From contig OY781436.1 in NCBI GenBank assembly GCA_963676875.1, positions 744,001 through 808,000 of the forward strand: DNA of 64,000 nucleotides, given 5' to 3'. A program made the translations under genes and the position numbers. Below, one piece after another: positions 6,743-16,800 of the stretch; positions within the stretch are counted from its first letter, which is position 1, and every line of letters begins with the position of its first letter. The notes beneath the pieces were generated by a model. The model made no database searches, had not been told where the DNA came from, and saw nothing but the letters and a program-made list of their open reading frames with translations. Source of the DNA: UBA6244 sp963676875. GTDB taxonomy: Bacteria > Bacteroidota > Bacteroidia > Bacteroidales > F082.

Positions 6743-6839
6743 AAAAACATTTAAAGGCAAATTGTGCTACCGGATGAAACTGACTGGATCAATATTTGAA
6801 ATGAAAGCAACATATAGGCAAACTGTCAATCGGGTTAAT

Positions 6840-6862
6840 ATTGAGTAGCAAATGTACTCAAT
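6840..6862. promoter_or_regulatory. inverted-repeat operator over the regulator promoter
   Basis: ATTGAGTA, seven bases, TACTCAAT: a perfect 8-bp inverted repeat that contains the -7 box of the minus-strand promoter. It is a good candidate binding site for the winged-helix regulator encoded about 100 bp downstream. Confidence 0.6.
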
Positions 6863-6878
6863 CTTTGTTTAATTGCAA
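6849..6878 (-). promoter_or_regulatory. Bacteroidota-type promoter of the polysaccharide locus
   Basis: On the minus strand TTG is followed by 19 bases and TACATTTG, matching the TTG-N19-21-TAnnTTTG consensus of Bacteroidota housekeeping promoters. The leader to the ATG at 6742 would be about 100 nt. Confidence 0.7.
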
Positions 6879-7063
6879 GCAAAGAACAGATTTTTTATCA
6901 AGTTTTTTGTTAACGGTATGTTAAGCCTCAAGTCATTGTTTGTATATGTCTGGTTTTCTGAAATCTATATCTCTATTAAAGTTGGGTGTAAATATCAGAA
7001 AAGGCGGAGTATTTCGTGATTTCTTGTTTGATAAGGTGTGCATTTGAAATGATGGTGGAATAC
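6863..7063. other. AT-rich spacer
   Basis: No ORF or structural element is apparent between the regulator promoter and the 192-bp array. Confidence 0.5.
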
Positions 7064-7715
7064 CCACCAGTTATCCTGGTGACGATCGGAAGGCGAGAGC
7101 GGCATTGCAGGTTCTACTTCTTCAAGCGTGGACGCTTGAGGCGGAGTAGAAAAAATCGTTTCTTTTTTGTCATCCTGAATGGAGCTTGCGGAATGAAGTA
7201 TCTCTGTCGTGTTATTACGACTTGAACATAACCATGTAATATTAATGTGATCAGCTCCACCAGTTATTCCGGTGACTTTCGAAGGCGAGAGCGGCATTGC
7301 AGGTTCTACTTCTTCAAGCGTGGACGCTTGAGGCGTAGTAGAAAAAATCGTTTCTTTTTTGTCATCCTGAATGGAGCTTGCGGAATGAAGTATCTCTGTC
7401 GTGTTATTAAGACTTGAACATAACCATGTAATATAAATGTGATAAGCTCCACCAGTTATTAGGGTGACTTTCGAAGGCGGGAGCGGCATTGCAGGTTCTA
7501 CTTCTTCAAGCGTGGACGCCTGAGGCGTAGTAGAAAAAATCATTTCTTTTTTGTCATCCTGAATGGAGCTTGCGGAATGAAGGATCTCTGTCGTGTTATT
7601 ACGACTTGAACATAACCATATAATATTAATGTGATCAGCTCCACCAGTTATTCGGGTGACTTTCGAAGGCGGGAGCGGCATTGCAAGTTCTACTTCTTCA
7701 AGCGTGGACGCCTGA
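7064..7715. repeat. 192-bp tandem repeat array (about 3.4 copies)
   Basis: Units start with CCACCAGTTAT at 7064, 7257, 7449 and 7641 (spacing 193, 192, 192). Each holds a GTCATCCTGAATGGAGCTTG block and a near-perfect hairpin TCAAGCGTGGACGCTTGA. Because 192 is a multiple of three, a long repetitive minus-strand frame stays open here, but it looks non-coding. A diverged inverted relative lies at 21.30-21.60 kb. Confidence 0.88.
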
Positions 7716-7832
7716 AGTGGAGGTGTGTTGGGGACGCTTTTAACGAAAGTTAAGACCAACTTAAACTGCGGATTCATTTCTTTATTTATTTTTACATTTT
7801 ATCTCGAACGGAGAAAGATGCTCGGAAAGAAA

Positions 7833-8330
7833 ATGATAAAAACGATTTGTTTAGTGAGGCATGGCAGGGCTTCGCAGGGTGATTTGGGTATGTCGGACAA
7901 GAACAGACCTTTAGAAACACTTGGGGTTTTTGAAACCAAAGAACTGACCAAAAAGCTTGTTTATGAAGGTGTTAAACCAGATGTGATTTTCAGTAGCACG
8001 GCTGTCAGGGCATATCAAACGGCGTTGGAAATGGCACAAGTCTTAGGATTTTCCCCGGACAAGATTCAAAAGGAAAACATCCTGTATCTTGGTGATGAAG
8101 ACACCATTATGGACGTGCTGATGTGTCTGCCGGACCATATAAACATGGTGATATTGGTAGGTCACAATCCCGGCATCACCGATTTTGTCAATCTTTTTCT
8201 GGATCCACCCATGGGTGCCATGGCTCCTTCTACCATCGTGGAATTGCAGTTTAAATTGAAAAAATGGCAACAACTGGCCGAAAGTAGGGCCAAAACTAGC
8301 CGGATATATCCGCCGGACAACCTGTTGTAA
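7833..8330 (+). CDS. sixA: SixA-like histidine phosphatase
   Basis: This 165-residue histidine phosphatase has the catalytic RHG in ICLVRHGRASQGD near its N-terminus and the second conserved histidine in ILVGHNPGITDFVN. SSTAVRAYQTA and the SDKNRPLETLG opening fit the SixA branch, which removes phosphate from phosphohistidine on signalling or PTS proteins. Its substrate here is unknown. I chose the ATG at 7833 because family similarity starts there; the ATG at 7818 would add five residues. It ends 34 bp before ppk1 on the same strand, so phosphohistidine and polyphosphate enzymes appear to be co-expressed. Confidence 0.82.
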   Translation: MIKTICLVRHGRASQGDLGMSDKNRPLETLGVFETKELTKKLVYEGVKPDVIFSSTAVRAYQTALEMAQVLGFSPDKIQKENILYLGDEDTIMDVLMCLPDHINMVILVGHNPGITDFVNLFLDPPMGAMAPSTIVELQFKLKKWQQLAESRAKTSRIYPPDNLL

Positions 8331-8364
8331 TCTTCCATCAACTACATCGAAAAAAATTACCTCT

Positions 8365-10422
8365 ATGAACCGCCCCAAAACCCTAATAAACAGAGAAGTT
8401 TCCTGGCTTGAATTTAACGAGCGTGTGCTGCAGGAAGCCATGGACGAAACCAATCCCATCATCGAACGACTGAAGTTTCTGGGTATCTTTTCCAGCAACC
8501 GCGATGAGTTTTTCCGTGTACGGGTGGCTACACTCAAACGAATGGCTCAAGTGGAAAAAATGGGTGAGGAATACAGCGAATCGCCCCGAAAGGTATTGGA
8601 TCAAGTGTTGAAAATTGTGGCCGAACAGGAAAAAAACTATACCGACACCTATATTGCCATCAAACAGGAACTGGAAAAAAAACATATCTTTTTCGTGGAC
8701 GACACCCAACTGGATGCTTCACAGGGAAAGTTTGTCCACCAGTTTTTTCAAAACAGCGTCCGTCCGGTGCTGTTTCCCATCATGCTGCGCAGTTTGCACA
8801 ATCCGGATTCGTTGGACGACAACGCCATCTACCTGACCATCATTTTGAAAGATTCTTCGGGAGAAATGAAGGAAGACTACGCCCTGATCAAGGTGCCTTC
8901 GGATACCATCTCGCGGTTTTTGGTGCTTCCCTCCAAGGAAAACAATAAATATGTGATGTTTTTGGACGATGTGATTCGTTACAACCTGGGCGAAATTTTT
9001 AGTCCCTTTGGTTTCGACACCTTCGAATCGTTTACCATCAAGTTTACGCGGGATGCAGAGCTGGACATCGACAATGATATTTCAAAAAGTTTCATGGAAC
9101 AGATGAGCGACAGCATCAAAAAGCGAAAAAAAGGTGTGCCCGTGAGGTTTGTTTACGATAAAAACATCCCTGAAAAGCTACTCACTCCACTACTCAACTA
9201 CCTGAACATCACCATAGAAGACCATTTACGCGGTGGTGGCAGATATCATAACTTCAAAGATTTTATGGACTTCCCCAAGTTGGGCATGAAAAATCTGGTG
9301 AACGAAAAAGTGAAACCCCTCACCCACCCCAGACTCCAATCGCGAACCAGCATTATTTCTGCCATCGCACAAGGGGATATCCTCCTGCACTTTCCCTACC
9401 AGTCGTTTCAGTATATTGTGGACTTGCTTCGGGAAGCTTCCATCGACCCGAAGGTGAGGGCCATCAAAATGACCTTTTATCGGGCAGCACGCGATTCAAA
9501 CGTGATCAACGCCCTCATAAACGCTGCCAGAAATGGCAAAAGTGTCACGGTATTTTTGGAAATTCAAGCACGTTTCGACGAAAAGGCCAACATCTACTGG
9601 ACCAGGAAACTACGAGAAGAAGGCGTGACCATCATCAAAACCCTGCCCGGATATAAAGTACATGCCAAGTTGCTGCTTATCAGAAGAAAAGAAAGCAACA
9701 AAAATGTGTATTATGCCAATATCAGCACCGGTAACTTCAACGAATCAACGGCACGTATCTATTCCGACGACAGTCTGCTCACCGCCAACCAGGACATTGC
9801 CAACGAGGTGAATATGTTGTTTCATTTGTTTGAGTCGCCCTACACCCCTCCCCGATTCGAGCACCTCACCGTGGCTCCGTACCACATGCGCAAACGGCTG
9901 ATCAAACTACTCAATCAGGAAATCGCCAACGCCAAGGCCGGCAAGGAAGCCTGGGTGGTGATAAAAATTAACAACCTGGTGGACAACAAGATTACCCGCA
10001 AGCTATACCAGGCTTCACAGGCCGGGGTGAAAATTCAGATCATCTGTCGTGGTATCTGCATTCTGGTTCCAAAAATTCCCGGACTAAGCGACAACATTGA
10101 GGTAATTGGGATTGTGGATAAATTTTTGGAACACTCACGTGTACTGGTGTTTGCCAATGGAGGAAATCCAAAATTCTACCTGGCTTCCGCCGACTGGATG
10201 ATTCGCAACTTCGACCATCGTTTTGAGGTGATTTGTCCGGTGTACGACCCCGAATTAAAACAAGAACTTTGGGACATGCTTCAAATACAACTAAACGATA
10301 ACTGCAAGGCACGGCTGGTAAACAGGGTTCCGAAAAACCAATACAAAACCAACGACAATCCCAAACGAATCAGGTCGCAGGTTGAGATTTACAATTACTT
10401 GAAAAATAAAAATCAATCATGA
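8365..10422 (+). CDS. ppk1: polyphosphate kinase 1
   Basis: This enzyme reversibly transfers the gamma-phosphate of ATP to inorganic polyphosphate. At 685 residues it is the normal length. The N-terminal domain opens LINREVSWLEFNERVLQEA and contains SNRDEFFRVRVA. The phospholipase D-like catalytic halves carry the phosphorylated histidine H433 in GYKVHAKLLL and the second active-site histidine H618 in FDHRFEV. STGNFNE is also conserved. It probably associates with the inner membrane. Its stop codon overlaps the start of the downstream TPR gene (ATGA), so the two are translationally coupled. Confidence 0.97.
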   Translation: MNRPKTLINREVSWLEFNERVLQEAMDETNPIIERLKFLGIFSSNRDEFFRVRVATLKRMAQVEKMGEEYSESPRKVLDQVLKIVAEQEKNYTDTYIAIKQELEKKHIFFVDDTQLDASQGKFVHQFFQNSVRPVLFPIMLRSLHNPDSLDDNAIYLTIILKDSSGEMKEDYALIKVPSDTISRFLVLPSKENNKYVMFLDDVIRYNLGEIFSPFGFDTFESFTIKFTRDAELDIDNDISKSFMEQMSDSIKKRKKGVPVRFVYDKNIPEKLLTPLLNYLNITIEDHLRGGGRYHNFKDFMDFPKLGMKNLVNEKVKPLTHPRLQSRTSIISAIAQGDILLHFPYQSFQYIVDLLREASIDPKVRAIKMTFYRAARDSNVINALINAARNGKSVTVFLEIQARFDEKANIYWTRKLREEGVTIIKTLPGYKVHAKLLLIRRKESNKNVYYANISTGNFNESTARIYSDDSLLTANQDIANEVNMLFHLFESPYTPPRFEHLTVAPYHMRKRLIKLLNQEIANAKAGKEAWVVIKINNLVDNKITRKLYQASQAGVKIQIICRGICILVPKIPGLSDNIEVIGIVDKFLEHSRVLVFANGGNPKFYLASADWMIRNFDHRFEVICPVYDPELKQELWDMLQIQLNDNCKARLVNRVPKNQYKTNDNPKRIRSQVEIYNYLKNKNQS

Positions 10423-12452
10423 ATTTAACCTCCTTCACCCACCGCATGATTCATGAGTTCAGACCTGTTTGGCTGTGTCTTGGCCTGTTGGTTTGCATGA
10501 ACATACAAGTGAAGGCGCAAATTAACTACGACCATTTTATTCGCAGCGGCCAACGCGAGCTCCAAAAAGACAATTATTTGGGTGCCATCAACGATTTCAA
10601 CACGGCCATTTCCTCCAAAAGAGATGGTTTTGAAGCCTACTTTCTGCGGGGTATTGCCAAATTTTCGTTGGGTGACTATAGCGGGGCAGTACAGGATTTC
10701 ACTACAACCGTAACCATTCACCCCCTTTACGCACGGGCTTTTCTGTATCGGGGTATTTCCTACGACCAATTGTCGGACTATCCCCATGCCCTGCGCGATT
10801 TCGATAAGGCCTTGGAAATCGACCCCTTTAATGCCGACTTCTTCCTTGCCCGTGGCGATACCAGGATGCATCTGCAAAAATTTAAAGACGCCATCGCCGA
10901 CTATTCCTCAGCCATTCAACTGGAACGAAACATTGCTTCGGCATACCTTAATAGAGGTATCGCACGACATCTCATGGATGAAAATGAATTGGCTATAAAA
11001 GACGTGGACAAGGCCATACGACTCGACTATTTCAACAGCGAAGCCTGGCTAAAGCGTGGGATGATTTATGCAGAAATGGACAGCCTGACCAACGCACTCA
11101 ACGATATCAATCATGCCCTTTCGCTCAAAGACAAACAACCTTTTGCCCTTTTTCAACGGGCGCTTGTCAACCTCAAACTGGGCGATACGCTGTCGGCCAT
11201 CGGCGATTACAACCGTGTGATCGAACTGGACGAAAACAATGCCCTCACCTATTATAATAGGGCGCTGCTTTTTACCTTCCGCAAAGAATACACCATGGCC
11301 CTGATGGATTATGATGAGGTGATCCGCATTAATCCCTATAATGTTTATACCTGGTACAACAGGGGCAACCTGCATTACCAGCTGGAAGAATTTACAGAGG
11401 CTGAAAAAGATTATAGTACCGCCATCGATATTTTTCCCGATTTCGCCGGAGCCTATATCAATCGTTCGGCCACACGACAATCGCTGGGCGATAGTAGAGG
11501 GGCACAAGCAGACCGTGAACGGGCCGAGGCCATTATTGCAGCAGCCAACGGTGATGACCGAGATGCCGCCGTACTATACAGCCGCTATGCCGACAGCGCC
11601 TACTTCAACCGGATTATTGAATTTGAAGCCGATTTTGTGGACGGAAATTATGAAAAGGGGAGAGTTCAGTTTCAACGGGTTGCCATTCATCCCCGCGAAA
11701 ACATCTACCTGGCCTATACCCTGCCCTTGCCTGATTCCATCAAGCAAAGACAGTTGAAAAGCACCTACATAGATGCGCAGGTTTCTGCCTTTAATGCCAA
11801 TAACAAACTGGGAATTAAATTGTTCTTTACTTCGGAAGTGTTGATACCGGACAAAGCAACTACCCTGAAAGAACTTCATCGCATCGACAGCCTCATCATG
11901 GTTTCGGGTGATACGGTGAGCGCGCTTTTTATCAAGGGAATTCTTTACAGCATGATCAAAGACTACCCCGATGCCATCAATGCCTACGATGAAGCATTGG
12001 AGAAGGATCCCAAGATAGCTTACGCTTGGCTAAACCGCGGAACTACCCGCTACGAGATGGACGAATTTATTTATAACGAACAGCAATACAGCGACATGGT
12101 GACCATCAGCAGTACCACGGTGGCCAAAACCGATCAGCGAAAACCGCTTAAGCCCACCCACACTAAAGCGCTTAAAGATTATGAGGAAGTCATAGCACAA
12201 AATCCCGGATTGCCCTTTGTTTATTACAACAGAGCCAATATTAAATTGAGTTTACAGGATTTCCAACGGGCCATCGACGATTACAGCATAGCCATCAAGC
12301 TCGAGCCAAACATGGCCGAAGCATACTACAATCGTGCGCTCACCCTATTGTACCTCAACGAAGAAGGTTTGGCCTGCAAAGACCTGAGCAAAGCCGGCGA
12401 ATTGGGAATAACCGAGGCGTACAATGTAATCAAAAGATATTGCGGGAAGTGA
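10419..12452 (+). CDS. exported tetratricopeptide-repeat protein
   Basis: The 677-residue product has a signal peptide ending in VKA before QINYDHF (about residues 1-34), so it is exported. TPR motifs (AYFLRGIAKFSLGDYSGAVQ, AYYNRALTLLY and many relatives) fill about residues 40-380 and 500-665. A non-TPR linker of about 120 residues separates the two arrays. The partner is unknown. The ATGA overlap with ppk1 indicates a shared transcript and perhaps a linked role in phosphate or stress physiology; that is inference. Confidence 0.88.
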   Translation: MNLTSFTHRMIHEFRPVWLCLGLLVCMNIQVKAQINYDHFIRSGQRELQKDNYLGAINDFNTAISSKRDGFEAYFLRGIAKFSLGDYSGAVQDFTTTVTIHPLYARAFLYRGISYDQLSDYPHALRDFDKALEIDPFNADFFLARGDTRMHLQKFKDAIADYSSAIQLERNIASAYLNRGIARHLMDENELAIKDVDKAIRLDYFNSEAWLKRGMIYAEMDSLTNALNDINHALSLKDKQPFALFQRALVNLKLGDTLSAIGDYNRVIELDENNALTYYNRALLFTFRKEYTMALMDYDEVIRINPYNVYTWYNRGNLHYQLEEFTEAEKDYSTAIDIFPDFAGAYINRSATRQSLGDSRGAQADRERAEAIIAAANGDDRDAAVLYSRYADSAYFNRIIEFEADFVDGNYEKGRVQFQRVAIHPRENIYLAYTLPLPDSIKQRQLKSTYIDAQVSAFNANNKLGIKLFFTSEVLIPDKATTLKELHRIDSLIMVSGDTVSALFIKGILYSMIKDYPDAINAYDEALEKDPKIAYAWLNRGTTRYEMDEFIYNEQQYSDMVTISSTTVAKTDQRKPLKPTHTKALKDYEEVIAQNPGLPFVYYNRANIKLSLQDFQRAIDDYSIAIKLEPNMAEAYYNRALTLLYLNEEGLACKDLSKAGELGITEAYNVIKRYCGK

Positions 12453-12522
12453 GGGTAGGAAAGGTAGGAACGGAGGGAAAGGGTAGAAATGAATTTCTGA
12501 ACCCTTGAATCCGGAATCCAAT

Positions 12523-12630
12523 GCTGCATGCAGCGCAGCGATAATATTTGTAAAAAAGATCCGTACAAAAGAAAGCTACAGCGTAGCGAAACAATTACCA
12601 CCTTTATTAATTTCGTCGACTAAAGTCGAC
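12523..12630. repeat. cluster of three short hairpins between convergent genes
   Basis: The cluster holds GCTGCATGCAGC (12523-12534), GCTAC-AGC-GTAGC (12575-12587) and GTCGAC-TAAA-GTCGAC (12615-12630). They resemble dispersed palindromes common in Bacteroidota intergenic regions. Confidence 0.65.
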
Positions 12631-12633
12631 GGC

Positions 12634-12664
12634 AAAAAAGGCCGCCCTTTTTCAAGAGCGGCCC
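12634..12664 (-). terminator. intrinsic terminator of gap
   Basis: On the minus strand GGCCGCTCTT pairs with AAGGGCGGCC around a short loop and is followed by TTTTTT. It lies 25 bp after the gap stop codon. Confidence 0.85.
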
Positions 12665-12689
12665 TACCAATTATATGAAAACCAAAAGA

Positions 12690-13697
<1,008 letters not shown>

Positions 13698-13785
13698 AGT
13701 ATATCTAGTATTAAAAAATGAACTTATTACAAAAAAGCCGGAACTATTTCATACATTTGTGGTATGAGCCACCTTGCTTTTTGAG

Positions 13786-13793
13786 CAAAGTTA
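13786..13793 (-). promoter_or_regulatory. candidate -7 box for gap
   Basis: TAACTTTG on the minus strand matches the TAnnTTTG box. A clear -33 TTG at the usual distance is not seen. Confidence 0.45.
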
Positions 13794-13832
13794 ATGCAAA
13801 TAGTTTTAATATGTTTCCCATCTCAAAACGTT

Positions 13833-16800
13833 ATGGAAGAAAAATTTGAGTCGAAAGCCCTCGAAGCCAACCTGGCAGAAACCCGTTATAAAGACATCAA
13901 AATACCACCTGATTATCAAAGCTTTATAAATCTGTCGCTTACCTATTTCGGAATCACCAAACGCGCAAACGATTGCGTTATCGAATTTCAACATCCGTTC
14001 TCCAACAGAAAATTTGTGGCCGAGGAGCTTCGCAAGATACTTTTAACCGATTATTGGTATTATATCGGTTTGAATGATGACGGTAGTGCCTTCAAAATCC
14101 CCTTGAAAATGATGCGGGTTTTGCTGATCGAGCAATCTCAACCCGAAAACCAGACCCTCATCATCAGGACTTTGTTGGAATTTGTGGAAAAAATTGCCAA
14201 AGAAGAAACCGATTGCGGTGCCATCATCCGCTATTGTCTCGACACCCTGAAAGAAGGCATGGAAAGGGATCCGATCTCTTTTATCAGCACTTCAAAGTAT
14301 TTCGATCGATATTTGAAAATTATCGCCGAAACGCCATCATTCAGACAACAGGTTTTCGACCTAACGGAAAAAATTAACCGCGAAAATATCCTTTTCTGGC
14401 AACATACAACGGAAGTGGAAAAATGGATTGAACAACAGGCTGACATGCTGACATTCGACACAACCAAATTGACTGAGACCATAGGAAATCAGTGGTTTGA
14501 GCAGATGTTGCATCAACTCAATCAGGCGAAAAGTTGGGACGAGATGGTGAGCGACCTGCCCGACTACAACGAAATATCCGACATCATGGCCGGTGCAGTT
14601 GATTTTTTCCCCACGTTCATCGAAAAATTTTATTTCAGCTTTTACCTGCTGCGATTGCCCGGAATGCAAAGTCATCGCGAACGCATCATCTGGGACATCA
14701 ACAAGATGGTACAAAAAGCCATGGACGAGGTGCCGATCGAAAACCTCCGGAAATTTGTTGATCAACTGTTTACCTTTGCATCAGGACTCAGAACCGATCA
14801 CACCAGCTCGGTGCTCGACATCCTGCTCACCGTGGGCAAAAAAACCATCGACATCGACCGGGCCAATCCCCAGCGCATCTCCGGCTATTTTGAGGAGTTG
14901 CTCATCCAATTTGGTTTTGAAACTCCCGGTATTGTGTATGTAAACGAAGACTGGCAACTGTCGGTAAACGAAAACCACATCAAAAACATCAGTGTTTGGC
15001 TGGAACTCATCGAGTACTCGCAGATGGAGATGGAAAAATTGCTTTCTACACTGATTGTCAACCTCAAGTTGGGTGGCATTTTCCTTAGTGATACAGACCT
15101 TTTCCAACGGGAAATCACCAAAATACTTAACTCCAATATCGCCCCTTTTTACAAAAAAGTAAAGCAGCTTACCCGTATTTTCCCGGTGTATTTCAACGAA
15201 ATTGGCGCTGAGGGCGAAATCAGGAAGGTGACCACCACCATGGACGAGATTTCGCACCGTAAAGATCAGTTGGTTCATTTTCTGCGCAAGCAGGTGCATA
15301 CCGAGAGCAATAACACACTTATTGGTCTCACACGGAAGATTTTCGTGTTTTGGTATGATGGCAACCTGGAAGCCCTGAGGGGAGTGCTGCCACGAAATGT
15401 TTACGAAGGAGTGGACAAGGAGAGTGAGTTTTTTGCGCCCATTCATCACATGGTAAAGGAATTGTGTCAACTGAGCGGAAAAGCGCCTTCCGATTTGCTG
15501 GCCGTGAATGAGAAAACCTTCGAAAACCTCCTCTCGCAACTTACCCAACGCAACGACCGCGATGTGGAACGGCTGCGCGATACCCGTCGCTTGTATGCCT
15601 TTTTGAAGGAAAAATACAGCTTCGAAACCGTGGACATCATTGCCTTACTCAAGCGATACAGCTATATTCCCGACAATGAGGTGGAACGCTTTGCCAAGGC
15701 CCTGGAAAACGACGATTTTGAAACCAGCTTGAAACATATCTACAGTTTCATGAACCGGTTGAAAGAAATTATCTTCAATACCAAAACCAGTCAGGGATGG
15801 GAAAACATCTACCACAAACGCCACATCGCCATTGGCATTCCGTCCATGTATGGCACCTATCGTGAACCCAAATTTGAGGCCCTCGGGCTGACTTTCCGTT
15901 TGGAAAACGTGGCCACCAGGCTGATGGAAAAGGTGGTGGACCAAATCAACCTGAACTACATTTCGGCCAAAACCCTCAAAAACATCTATACCATCCTCGA
16001 CTATTTCCGCGAAGGACTGGAACTGGACGGTATCACCAACCAAAGTTTCAATTCCAACCTGCGCATGCTCAAGTACAGTTTGCGTTCACAGAGTTTTTCG
16101 TTTGAGCAGTACATCAACATCTTTCAGTTTTTGGCTGAAGATGTAAAGCGCACCATCATCAAATACTTTTTAAAATCCTACGAAATCCCTCTGCGGTTGG
16201 TGGTACAACAGCTTTTCGACAAAGATGGCACACTTACCGAAAGCGAATTGGTGAAACTGGTGAACCACAAATCGGAACAATTTTACCGCGATGTGATTGC
16301 CGACGCCTTCCTGATGCAACCTTTGGATAATTTTATTTCGAGGATTCTGGAATCGTTGCGGGAGATGTCGGACAACCTGCCCGGACATATGATCAACGAA
16401 ATCATGTCGTACAATAGCGATTTGATTATCGCCCGTTTGGGACGACCTAACCCACAGGTTGACAACCAGGTATTTCTCGGCTCCAAGGCCTATCACCTGA
16501 AAAACCTGCGCATGGCCGGATTTCCGATCCCTCCGGGATTCGTCATCACTACCGAAGCCTTTCGTCGCCACACCGCCATCATGGGTCATCCCGAACTGCG
16601 AAAGGAGAAATACGATTTGATCAGAGAACACTTGCAATTGGTGGAAAGGGCCAGTAAAAAGCGATTCGGCGACCTGAAAGACCCCCTGCTTTTGTCGGTG
16701 CGCTCCGGCACCGCCATCTCCATGCCCGGAGCCATGGATACCCTGCTCAACGTGGGCATGAACGACGAAATTACGGAAAGTTTGAGCAAAATACCCGGAT

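Noticed and set aside
6995..7777. Long minus-strand frame with four repeats of about 64 residues (STLEEVEPAMPL...)
   Set aside because: It exists only because the DNA repeat unit is 192 bp, a multiple of three. The same unit occurs inverted and out of frame at 21.3 kb, and no start signal or family is seen.
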